NCBI GenBank assembly: GCA_032821775.1
Contig: JAVLRN010000001.1
Coordinates: 3,968,001 to 4,032,000 of the forward strand
Reading direction: 5' to 3'
Length of the DNA: 64,000 bases
DNA from: Sanguinoderma infundibulare
Lineage: Eukaryota > Basidiomycota > Agaricomycetes > Polyporales > Polyporaceae
Under the pieces are notes generated by a model, which worked only from the letters and a program-made list of their open reading frames with translations, was not told where the DNA came from and made no database searches. Shown piece by piece: positions 1 to 9,011 of the stretch. A program made the position numbers and the translations under genes. Numbering within the stretch: position 1 is the first letter of the stretch; every line of letters starts with the position of its first letter.

Positions 1-844
1 GAGAAGGGGGACGCTCGTTCATGGGTGGGCGTATGAAGAGCTTGCTCTTCCAGAAGCGGGACATGAGCGCGGTCCTGCGGTGTCGGATAACGAAGGCTGC
101 GATGGCAAGAGTGAGAAGGGCGGACGTGATTCCAACGATGACGCCCACAACAGCGCCGACTACTATGTCGGACTTGGATGGCGAGGATGATCCCATTGCT
201 GGCGCGGACGTTGAGGACGGAAGCGAGGACGTAGTGGGCTCAGATTTGGGCGAATCAGCCCTCAAGAGAGACTTGAGGATTGTGTCGACTTCGGTGGTGT
301 ATACGATGCGATCGAAGAGGATGAGAGAAGAGCTGGTGGCAGACGCCTCGATGGTGATGTTGTGTTCGGAGTGGAGAAGATCGGCATGCGAGTACACGAG
401 GATATTATACTCGATGGCATCTCGCACCGGAACAGCCCCAGGATCATGAACAAAACTGCCCACGTATCGGTCGTCGATGGAGAAGGAAAGATTGGTGAGT
501 GTTGTGGTCGCCGGGATGATGTTTGCTAGGAGGGCATAGACATAGACCGCAGATCCGTTGAAGGTCGCTCGGATGGAGGGCGGTGAAGCGTGCGATCCCT
601 TGATATCGTAGGTTGCGGCGTGCCAGGTTCCATTGAATGGTCTATTGACGTCTACTCGCCCTCCAACGGCGGAGCACGACGGGCAATCGGCACCCTGCGA
701 CCAAGCTCCGTCGGGCAGGTATACCGGCGCAAGACCAGTAACACTGTCGCCGAACTGGTCGTCAATGGTGAAATTGACTGATGAGGACAGGGCGAATGCG
801 ATGAAAAGAGTGAAGGGGAAGGAGTGCGCCAGCACACGCTGCAT
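1..844 (-). CDS. Single-pass membrane protein, tandem paralog A (3' end outside window)
   Basis: First of five tandem minus-strand paralogs; the reading frame is still open at position 1, so the C-terminus lies outside. The chosen ATG (844-842) gives a signal peptide of about 20 residues, then the family ectodomain: FTIDDQFGDSVTG, a CPSC motif at about 54-57, FNGTWHAATY, GSAVYVYAL, TNLSFSIDD and SSLILFDRIVYTT. A Ser/Pro-rich stalk, one membrane segment (IVVGAVVGVIVGITSALLTL) and a basic RHRR stop-transfer follow. It is the most divergent copy: NRTIDD in the others is NFTIDD here, and GTWHD has become GTWHA. The function is unknown. A glycan- or wall-binding surface protein is inferred from architecture only. 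The cytosolic tail, including any coiled coil, cannot be seen. Confidence 0.8.
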   Translation of the reverse strand, partial: MQRVLAHSFPFTLFIAFALSSSVNFTIDDQFGDSVTGLAPVYLPDGAWSQGADCPSCSAVGGRVDVNRPFNGTWHAATYDIKGSHASPPSIRATFNGSAVYVYALLANIIPATTTLTNLSFSIDDRYVGSFVHDPGAVPVRDAIEYNILVYSHADLLHSEHNITIEASATSSSLILFDRIVYTTEVDTILKSLLRADSPKSEPTTSSLPSSTSAPAMGSSSPSKSDIVVGAVVGVIVGITSALLTLAIAAFVIRHRRTALMSRFWKSKLFIRPPMNERPPS

Positions 845-1374
845 GGCGCCCCAGGCTCGATGCAGCGGTGGGGAGAATGGTTTGCAGAGTGTAGAGGACA
901 GTTAGGAAGGAGGTACCGAGCCTTGGAAACTTCAGATAAACGATTTTATTATCACTGGAACGAGGGGGATGTGGACGTACTGTGGCAAAAGAAGCAGCAT
1001 TCCATCTCCCCTCCCTGATACATCCTGGCCACACGAACAGCGCCGGTCAACGATGACTTGAGGTAAATGACAGAAATGGCATCTTCGTCATTCTCCAGCG
1101 AAGCAACGGTGACAGTCCATCCCAGAGAGGCCCAACAGAAGCAAGAGGGTTACAGCCGTGATTAATTGGAGGTCGACGAAGACGTTTGCGAGAAAGAATT
1201 CGGGCGCTTGTGTGTCTGAGGCGATCGAGCGCACAGCCATCTCCCACCGCCGTCGGCCCGTGGCCAAGTGCACTGCATGCAAACCGAGGTATGTTGCAAA
1301 ATTGTGGCTTCAGCTCCCGACTCATACAACTGTCCTAGTTTCAGATCCACAGTCCGTGCGTTCAATCGCCACAA
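845..1374. other. Intergenic, upstream of paralog A
   Basis: No supported gene. It must hold the paralog A promoter and the 3' end of paralog B. I see no TATA box or conserved block. Confidence 0.6.
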
Positions 1375-2736
1375 TTACCTACTGCTCCCGCCGCCGATCC
1401 TCAGCTGCGGCAAACCTTCTTCCTGTTCCTGTACCACCGCAAGTGAAGCTTCCCGTCCGACTCGCTCAACAGAAGCCTCGCTGGCGGCCATACCCTCCAC
1501 CAGCTGCAACGCCCGTTTTCGCGGGTGCCGAAGCTCCCGTATGCTTTCCTGGAGCACGCGCACTTCCCTCCGTAGCTCCGCGATGGACGACGATCCGTCG
1601 CTTCGAGACGAGGACAGAGCCGACATCGGCACGTCCACGCTATGCGTCGGAGGCGAGGGACGTCCGTAGGCAGGCACGTCCGGTTGCATTTGCGTGACAG
1701 GACCAGGGCCACCGGCTTGAGGGGGGATCGCTGATCCGCGGAAGAGGATGGTATGGGCGGGCGCGGAGGAAATATGGGACCGAGAGATGTCGGAAGAACT
1801 GATGAGCGATGATCTCGAGTGGGTGAAGATGACGTCCGTCGGCGACGACGAGCTCAATGACGACTCGGAGGCACCGAGGGAGACGCGTCTGTCGTCCCGT
1901 GCGGCTGTCTTCGGACCCGGACCTCTGCGCAAGTAGCGCACGATTGACTTGCGGGCCCGAAACGCGGCGAAGCCAACCGCGCCGCAGAAGACACCAAGAG
2001 CAGCAGCGATGGCGCTCGCTGAAGCCAGCGTCTTCGGATCCGTGTGGTATGGATGGCTCGGGGGCAGTGAAGAAGGGTTAGAAGTTTGTGTCGATGAACC
2101 GCGGATAGATTCTGATGAAGCAGGCGACGAGGTAGTCGCGGAAGCCTCGAGAGGGGAATCGGAGGGCTCAAGGTCGACGGTGTACAGGACATAGTCGAAG
2201 AGGACGAGAGAACCATTTGGACCACCGTCCGTCGAGATCTCCAGGGTGTGTTCCGCGTATGGCAAGCTTGAATTCGCGTACACCAGCACTCCATACAAGA
2301 TATCTGAGGTGTTGTCCGGCGTGTGGCTGTATTGTCCGACTTGCGTGCCGTTAATGAGAAAAGTAAGGTATGTCTCGGTTATTGTGTGGGGGTGCCGATT
2401 GGCGATCATGTTAAAGACATATACAGCGCGCCCGGTGAAGTTCATCGAGACGCTGTGTATGGGATCGCCGGGGTAAACAGTCGTGTCGTGCCATGTGCTG
2501 TCGAACGGCCTATTTATGTCCACCCCGCCGGCCGTGGTCGCGTTGATTAGGCATCCTTTGCAGATTGCTCCTTGGGTCCACCCATTGACAGGGGTGTATA
2601 TCGGTAATAAACCCGTCATATCATCCCCGCGTTCGTCGTCGATTGTCCGGTTCACCGCAGCGTGAGCTCCGAGAACCAGTAAGACGAAGGAGTATAGGGA
2701 TGATGAAGCCCAATTCATTGTGTGACCTAGCTTCAC
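1375..2736 (-). CDS. Single-pass membrane protein, tandem paralog B
   Basis: One uninterrupted frame of 453 residues. The Met at residue 7 is an equally good start, since both lead into a hydrophobic signal peptide ending near residue 27. The ectodomain (about 28-187) carries NRTIDD, a CKGC motif at 59-62, STWHDTTVYPGDP, FTGRAVYVFNMIAN, SHTPDNTSD and GSLVLFDYVLYTVD, with several N-glycosylation sequons. A Ser/Pro stalk precedes a membrane segment at about 237-259. The tail is basic, then Ser-rich, with a leucine-heptad coiled coil at about 384-404 (IAELRREVRVLQESIRELR). Paralogs D and E have an intron just before the coiled coil; this gene has none. Function unknown; a surface sensor or anchor is an inference. 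Confidence 0.85.
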   Translation of the reverse strand: MKLGHTMNWASSSLYSFVLLVLGAHAAVNRTIDDERGDDMTGLLPIYTPVNGWTQGAICKGCLINATTAGGVDINRPFDSTWHDTTVYPGDPIHSVSMNFTGRAVYVFNMIANRHPHTITETYLTFLINGTQVGQYSHTPDNTSDILYGVLVYANSSLPYAEHTLEISTDGGPNGSLVLFDYVLYTVDLEPSDSPLEASATTSSPASSESIRGSSTQTSNPSSLPPSHPYHTDPKTLASASAIAAALGVFCGAVGFAAFRARKSIVRYLRRGPGPKTAARDDRRVSLGASESSLSSSSPTDVIFTHSRSSLISSSDISRSHISSAPAHTILFRGSAIPPQAGGPGPVTQMQPDVPAYGRPSPPTHSVDVPMSALSSSRSDGSSSIAELRREVRVLQESIRELRHPRKRALQLVEGMAASEASVERVGREASLAVVQEQEEGLPQLRIGGGSSR

Positions 2737-3358
2737 AGGTCAGGAGCACATAACAAAATGCAAAATGAGTGAGCAACGTACCGGTATGTAGGGTGGGATA
2801 CTTTAGTGAGAGTCTACCACGACTTTGCATTTAAGCTGGTGTTGAGCGCATTCCTCGGCACGTCCCAAGGGGCAGTGACAAACGAATCATTCACCGATGA
2901 GTGCGCTAAGCCGCTCGAGAACTCGTCCCGCGACCAACTTTGCGTTCAGCCGCTCAACAGAAGATTGGAGCTCGTTCGCTCGTTGATCCTTACGACACTC
3001 CCGAAACATAACAACCTGCACAGGTACAGTTACGGTACGTTGTTAGCGCCATGTCCCCTCTGCTGAATAAATAGAACCACCGCGTTAACATTGCAGCCGA
3101 GGGCCGCAGAGATACCAGCGCACCGACTACATAGCGACTACGAAAGATGTGAGCCTTTGGAACTTCGGACCTGGTTCTGAACGGATGGCAATTGAACCAT
3201 GTGCTTACCCGCACGCCAATTACTTCCGCCTCTGAGACCCACTGTGGCTGTTGCGCCACGATCATAGACCACTGTTCGGCGCTGTTCACTGTACATTCAC
3301 ACCAACCATCAGGAGTCTTTGTCCAACAGCTTCTTCCTCATTATCGCTTCCTGGCCTT
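2737..3358. other. Intergenic between paralogs B and C
   Basis: Upstream region of paralog B and 3' region of paralog C. No supported gene or obvious core promoter element. Confidence 0.6.
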
Positions 3359-4711
3359 CTACAGCGCCCCATTATTGCTCCCGACGTCCTCAGCAACCAA
3401 CATTAACGGCCCCGAAGCGGCTTCAGCTTTAGTTTCGAAACGATTCACGGTGTCCCATCGGGACGACCCGCACGACCCGCCGCGCTTCGCCCGCAGCTCC
3501 CGTAACTCCTTCTCAAGCTTGCGCACCTCTTCAGCGAGCTCGGCGAACCGACGAGAGCGCTCCGTCCCCGTCACGGACAGCGCTGGCTCCGGGACGTCCG
3601 CGCGGCGTCTGGGAGCCCTGCGGTGCCAACTTGATGACACGCGTACGGGGCGCAGCCGAGAGGGGGGCTCCGTCCTCGAAAGGATGTTAGACTTGGAGGA
3701 GGAAGAGAGGCGGGGCTGCTCGAGTGCCAGCCCCCAAGGCGTTCTCGAGGCACGCGACGCAACGCTACTGGCTCCCTGAGACGGGTCGTCGTAACGCGCC
3801 CATAGTGGGTTGGAAGGCGGCGAACGCGTCATCCTGCGCCTCCGCAGAGTCAAAAGTACCAGGATGCCGCAGGTGACGACGAATGCGACGGAGAGGCCCG
3901 TTGCCAAAGCCACCTGTGCGGGGGCTGTGAGATGGTGCGAAATAGGGTTTGGGGAAGATGAAGCCGACACTTGCGAGGACGTGGAAGAATGAGTCTGTGT
4001 GATTGGCGCAGAGAGCTTGTAAGAGGACGCGGACACGGACGGCTCTAAGATGGGTGTGGACGGGGAAGGCTCGAACGTAGATGTAAACGGAGAGGGCTCG
4101 AAGATGGATGTGGACAGGGAGGGCTTGCGAGAGGATGTCGATTCGGAGGGTTGAGGCTGGGCAGGGTTGCCATCGTCAACCGTGTACACGATGTAGTCGA
4201 ACAGGATCAGGGAGCTCGTCGTTCCACCCATTGTGATATTCAGGGTATGTCGCTCGTTCGCGAGGTCCTCTCTCGCAAACACCAAAACGTCATACTCGAT
4301 GTCCTGCGTGGTATCCGGCTTGTGTTCATATCCGCCGACCCGCTTGCCGTCGATGGAGAACGAGAGGTTCGTGAACGTCGTCGTGAACGGGTTCAGATAG
4401 CTGTTCGCGATGAGATTGTACACGTACACCGCGACACCGGTGAAGTCGACGGTGATGGAGTGTTCTGGCTGACCGGGGTGGTACGTCGAGTCGTGCCATG
4501 TCCCGTTGAACGTTTGGTCGACGGTGACGATGCCGGCATGGATGTTGCACGTTCCGCACTGGTTGCCTTGCGACCATAGGTTTTCGGGTAGGTACGTCGG
4601 CCGCGCGCCGGTGACGCTATCTCCGTAGTAGTCGTCGATGGTGCGATTGGTCAAGGCGCATGTCCCGCCTTGGAGCGCAGCCAAAATAAGAACGACGAAT
4701 CCGATGGGCAT
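3359..4711 (-). CDS. Single-pass membrane protein, tandem paralog C
   Basis: Intronless, 450 residues. The start gives a clean signal peptide (MPIGFVVLILAALQGGTCA). The ectodomain (about 21-178) has TNRTIDDYYGDSVTG, a CGTC motif at 52-55, FNGTWHDSTYHPGQP, FTGVAVYVYNLIAN, TNLSFSIDG and SSLILFDYIVYTVDD. The stalk contains three degenerate copies of a roughly ten-residue Phe/Leu-Glu-Pro-Ser unit (about 204-226), so its length may vary between strains. The membrane segment is about 267-289, followed by RRRR. The tail ends in a charged coiled coil at about 388-409 (FAELAEEVRKLEKELRELR). Its likely function is that of its neighbours, which is unknown. Confidence 0.85.
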   Translation of the reverse strand: MPIGFVVLILAALQGGTCALTNRTIDDYYGDSVTGARPTYLPENLWSQGNQCGTCNIHAGIVTVDQTFNGTWHDSTYHPGQPEHSITVDFTGVAVYVYNLIANSYLNPFTTTFTNLSFSIDGKRVGGYEHKPDTTQDIEYDVLVFAREDLANERHTLNITMGGTTSSLILFDYIVYTVDDGNPAQPQPSESTSSRKPSLSTSIFEPSPFTSTFEPSPSTPILEPSVSASSYKLSAPITQTHSSTSSQVSASSSPNPISHHLTAPAQVALATGLSVAFVVTCGILVLLTLRRRRMTRSPPSNPLWARYDDPSQGASSVASRASRTPWGLALEQPRLSSSSKSNILSRTEPPSRLRPVRVSSSWHRRAPRRRADVPEPALSVTGTERSRRFAELAEEVRKLEKELRELRAKRGGSCGSSRWDTVNRFETKAEAASGPLMLVAEDVGSNNGAL

Positions 4712-5257
4712 TTTGCGTAGTGCCGCACAAGGAAAGCCCTGACATATGTCACGAGGTGAGCTTTAACTTTGAGAGTTGCCAGAAATACCTGCGAATACGA
4801 GGGGAGGAGCCGGGTTTCAAAAGGTGCGCTGCCGGTCACTGCGCGAATGCTATTATGGGACGGCGTCTCAGATACCTGGCAAGCACCGAGAACAGGGACA
4901 TCAACTGACCAATGCGCTGCATACGATGTGGGATGGTAAGTCAATATTAACTTTGACGAAGAGGTCGCTATGTTGATAAGACGCACAGGTAAAATGATCG
5001 CCGGTGCCAACCACACTGTGGCAAGAGATACTTGTTGTTGTAGACGATGCGCCACACCTCAACTGCAAGATGATCCAAGAGTTACATAGCCCCAATGGTA
5101 TATCCAAGCATTACAATAAGTCCGTCCTGTAAGTTGTCCTATCCACAACATAAGATTCCGCCTCCACACTCCACAATTAGAACAACGCACCAATACGATA
5201 CCCACTCCTCACAGCCCCTCCCCCGCATCCTCCCCACCGCACATACCCTCTCTCGCG
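4712..5257. other. Intergenic between paralogs C and D
   Basis: Upstream of paralog C and 3' of paralog D. No supported gene. Confidence 0.6.
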
Positions 5258-6679
5258 CTACGACATGTACGTCGGCGCCGGCTCCACGAACCCGAGCTGA
5301 TCCTGCGACAGCTCCCCCCGCAGCGCCGCGATCTCGTTTCGCAACGAATTCAGCTCCGACCGCAAGTTGGCGGTACTCGCATTGCCCGACCGTCCCGACC
5401 TGTTCCTCGGGCTCGATCCGCGCGTCCGGTGGCTCGAGTCGTTGCTCAGCTGAGTGCGGCTCCCGGATGAGTCCGACCCTGCGCCGAGCTGCTGCTGCAC
5501 CTCTAGCGCGCGCACCTGCGCCTCCAGCGCTTGTATTCGCGTCGAGTACTCGGCTTGCTCGCGCGATCGCGCGGTTTCCTCCGGGGACATGGGCGGGAGG
5601 CGCGGACGGTGGCCTTGGAAACTGTCGGGCCCGGATTGTGTGGACGAACCTGATATATAGACGCAGCCTTGCGTCAGAAATAGAACAGGTCGTCAGAAGT
5701 GAACATGGACCGCGAACTCACTGGCCTCTGTCGTCGCCGTAGAACCAGGGCCTCTAGGCATCAACCGCGTCCGCCCGAGGCGCAAGGAGGGCAAGATGGG
5801 AGCTCGGGAAGACCGTCGATCCGAGCCTCTAGATCGGTGCGCGCCCGCTTGGTCGATAATGAAGGGATCAACTACTTGCGCCATGGAGGGAGGCCTGCGC
5901 GCCGCTGCACGTCTCCGTAGGATGCAGAACGCGAGGACCGCGAGGAGGGCGATCGCAGCGACCCCGCCAACGACCCCGCCAACAATCGCGCCTACCGGCG
6001 TAGAGGACTTACTCGCGCTGGTGCTAGAGGGCGAAGTGGTGGAATTGGATGTTCTAGAATTGGAAGTGGTGAAGGGAGTGATAGAGCCGGAGGTAGAGTT
6101 GTCCGCCTCCGTGGTGTATAAGATGTAGTCGAAGAGAACGAGGGACTTGGTCGCGCCTCCCGCGTGCATCTCGAGGGCATGATTCTGGTTGGCGGCCAGC
6201 GACTCGTTCGAGTACACCAATACGTTGTATTCGAACGCTTCGGTGGTCCCTGGGGTATGGGTATAGCTGCCCACAAGCGCACCGTCGATCCAGAACGTGA
6301 GGTTCGTGAACGTTGTCGTCGACCCATTGGTGACGTTGTTGGCAATGATGTTGAAAACGTAAACCGCGGACCCTTTGAAGCTGACCGTAACTATGCTCTC
6401 GGGGCCGTCGACGTTGTACGTGGAGTCGTGCCACGTCCCGTTGAACACTTGCGTGACGTCGATCGTATCGACAGTCGTCCCGGCATGGATATTGCACGTA
6501 GGGCACTGCTGGCCAGGAGCCCATTTGTCGGGTGGGGAGTACGTCGGTTGCAAGCCGGTTATGGGGTCTCCTAGGGTGTCGTCGATAGTGCGATTGATGA
6601 GGACGGAGGCAGCTGGGCCGACCCGGAGCAGAAGACATAATAGAAGACAAAATTTGAGAGAGACAAGCGCAGCGAGCAT
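5258..6679 (-). CDS. Single-pass membrane protein, tandem paralog D (two exons)
   Basis: Exons 5722-6679 and 5258-5649, joined across a 72-nt phase-1 intron (5650-5721; donor GTGAGT, acceptor ATATCAG), give 449 residues. The signal peptide is about 1-25. The ectodomain has INRTIDDTLGDPITG, a CPTC motif at 59-62, FNGTWHDSTY, FKGSAVYVFNIIAN, TNLTFWIDG and KSLVLFDYILYTTE. A Ser/Thr/Asn stalk leads to a glycine-zipper-like membrane segment at about 229-253 (VGAIVGGVVGGVAAIALL) and then RRR. Exon 2 encodes most of the distal tail, with two heptad-rich stretches (RIQALEAQVRALEVQQQ and LRSELNSLRNEIAALRGEL). The intron separates the receptor part from the coiled coil exactly as in paralog E. Function unknown. 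Confidence 0.87.
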
Positions 6680-7617
6680 GCTCTAGGTAATGCCCTCGGA
6701 TGCCGCCTGCGCAAGGGTGGCGAGGATGTTGAGCAATTCCTCAGGGGCGCAGTGGGTGGGGGATGCACAGTAATGGTGGCATGAGAGGAAGGGGCGATCG
6801 CCTAGTTAGACGGCCATTGTCGATTGAGTTTGTCCGAGAAGCGATCAGAGGGCCGCGTGAACAGGCTGCGAACCAGCCAGGGCTCACTCACCTGCCATTC
6901 CGAGGGACGGTTCGCGTGGCCGGTGATAGATGCACCCACACGGCGGACCTGATAAACATTAATCCGCCACGGGAGACAGTGGGAACGCATGGAAGCAATG
7001 TCGCAGTCCCTGGCAGTCCCGAAGATTTCCGTGTCGCCGTCAGTGAGTTCGGGTGGACAGATTGAACAATGAACGCCAAGAAATGAGGCAAACGAATGAA
7101 CAGGAGTAGGGTATAGACAGCAATCGTTGACCAATGTTCGGGGGATAAAGCAAGGTGAAACGGGCAGCGTTGATGAGCTGTTGGGTCCGGGTATGAATCA
7201 TCGCCTGTCGAATCCGAGCACTGTGCACCAACTGTGCACTCACCGCCTTGTCCGTGGGAAGATGTGGGATGAAGCCGATTTTGCCAACCGCGTGAGACTT
7301 CGATGCTGACGCCCCAAGCAAATACTTACGGGATGGTGAGAAGTATTACATGAACAGATGAGCGAGTGGCTATGGTGGACACCGCATTGCGACTTGAGGT
7401 TGAGCGCCGATTTACACTACTCTTACCATCCACCATTGAGACCAAAGGTTATCACCAATCATTGTGTCGTAACATTATACTGAGATACCGTTAATTCGTA
7501 AGAAGCACGTTCAGCGTCCTGGTCGTCTGAGAGCAAAGCAATCGTATTCAGTGCATCCCGCTGCAATGCATGTCAAGTATCAGTATATTACGGCACCTCC
7601 GACGAAGACGGGGGAAC
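6680..7617. other. Intergenic between paralogs D and E
   Basis: About 0.9 kb upstream of paralog D. It probably also holds the 3' UTR, and possibly a 3' intron, of paralog E. No other gene is supported. Confidence 0.5.
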
Positions 7618-9011
7618 TCACCGTCGATCTCCCACCACATCGTCATACTGTGGCAACGACTCGGCCAGCCGACGTTCGCTTGCCAGCTGTGCGTTCAGCC
7701 CTGTCAATTCGTCCCGCAGCGCGCCAAGCTCGTTTTGCAGCGCCCGCAGCGCGGCCCCACTGCCAGAAGACCCTCGCCTCGCGCGAGAGCTGGCGTTCGT
7801 CCCGTCGGGGGACGGGAGCTCGCGCATCTGGTCCTCGAGGTTATGTATGCGCTGAGCGAGATCTGCGCGGTGCTGTGACAAGCCCTTTGGCACAGAAGGG
7901 GCGGTTGTGACGTGAGATTGTCCTAAAACGACATGGTGTCAGCATCATTGTTGATCGGTATACACACACATACACGATTAACATGAGACTTACGACCGTC
8001 ACGAGTGTCCTGGGACAGTGATTCCCGTCCTGAGGGGCGAGACAAGGCTGTTAAGGAGTGGTTGGAAAGAAGAAGGGGTGCCGAAACAGCGTCCGAAGGG
8101 CCAGATACGTGACCAGTTGGACCATATCCTGACGCGCCGTATCCGGAGTCCCCGCCATCACCCAAGCCACCAGCCCCCGAACCTCCGTTCGGCGAATCGC
8201 GATACCCAGGGCCACCGTACCCAGACGGATCGCGAACCACGTCGTACGGCTTGGCCTCTAACATCACCGACTTGGACATCTTCACCTTCGCATTGCGACG
8301 CCGTCGAAGGAACAAAAACACCAGCATGCCCAAAAGGACGACGGCTGCGATGATGCCACCCACAGTCCCGCCAATGATTGCACCAACAGATGTCGAGTGA
8401 GATGACGATGAGGAGGAGATCGCGGAAGAGGAGGGCGTCGAAGTGCCGGAGGGCGCTCCACTGGAAGAGGTTGTGTTCTGGTCCACGGTGTAGATCAGGA
8501 AGTCGAAGAGGATCAGCGAGCTGTTGGTCCCGGTCGCGCGCATCACGAGCGAATGGAGTTTGTGGTCGAGCGAGGTGTTCGTGTATACCGGCACGCGGTA
8601 CAGGACGTTGGAGGTGTTGTCCGGAACGTGGAGGTACGTGGCGACATGGTCACCGTCGAGATTGAAGGAGATGTTCGCGAGTGTGGTCGTGGCTGCGACG
8701 GTGTTGGGGATGAGATTGAAGACGTACACGGCTGATCCAGTAAAGTTGAGTCTGATCGTCCGGTCAGGATCTCCAGGGTCGTAGGTGCCGTCGTGCCAGG
8801 TCCCATCGAAGACCTGGGCCGTGTCGACATTGGACGGATTGATATGGCATACGGTGCAATTCGAGCCTTGGTTCCATGCGTCTGCTGGAGCATATACGGG
8901 CTGGAAACCGGTGACGCTGTCGCCCAACTGGTCATCGATGGTGCGGTTGACGAGGATGGAGGAGACGGGGGATGTCCAGAACAGAAGGGCGAGCACAGTC
9001 CAGGAAAGCAT
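7618..9011 (-). CDS. Single-pass membrane protein, tandem paralog E (two or three exons)
   Basis: Exons 7994-9011 and 7618-7922 with a phase-1 intron at 7923-7993 give 440 residues. I chose the ATG at 9011 because it starts the signal peptide (MLSWTVLALLFWTSPVSS); an in-frame upstream Met at 9155 would add 48 unrelated residues. The ectodomain has VNRTIDDQLGDSVTG, a CTVC motif at 52-55, FDGTWHDGTYDPGDP, FTGSAVYVFNL and SSLILFDFLIYTVD. The membrane segment is about 209-235, then RRRR and a Gly/Tyr/Ser-rich tail. Exon 2 carries coiled-coil stretches (RIHNLEDQMRELP and LRALQNELGALRDEL). The stop codon is embedded in a consensus donor (CGGTGAGT), so a further 3' intron altering the last residues is possible. 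Confidence 0.87.
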
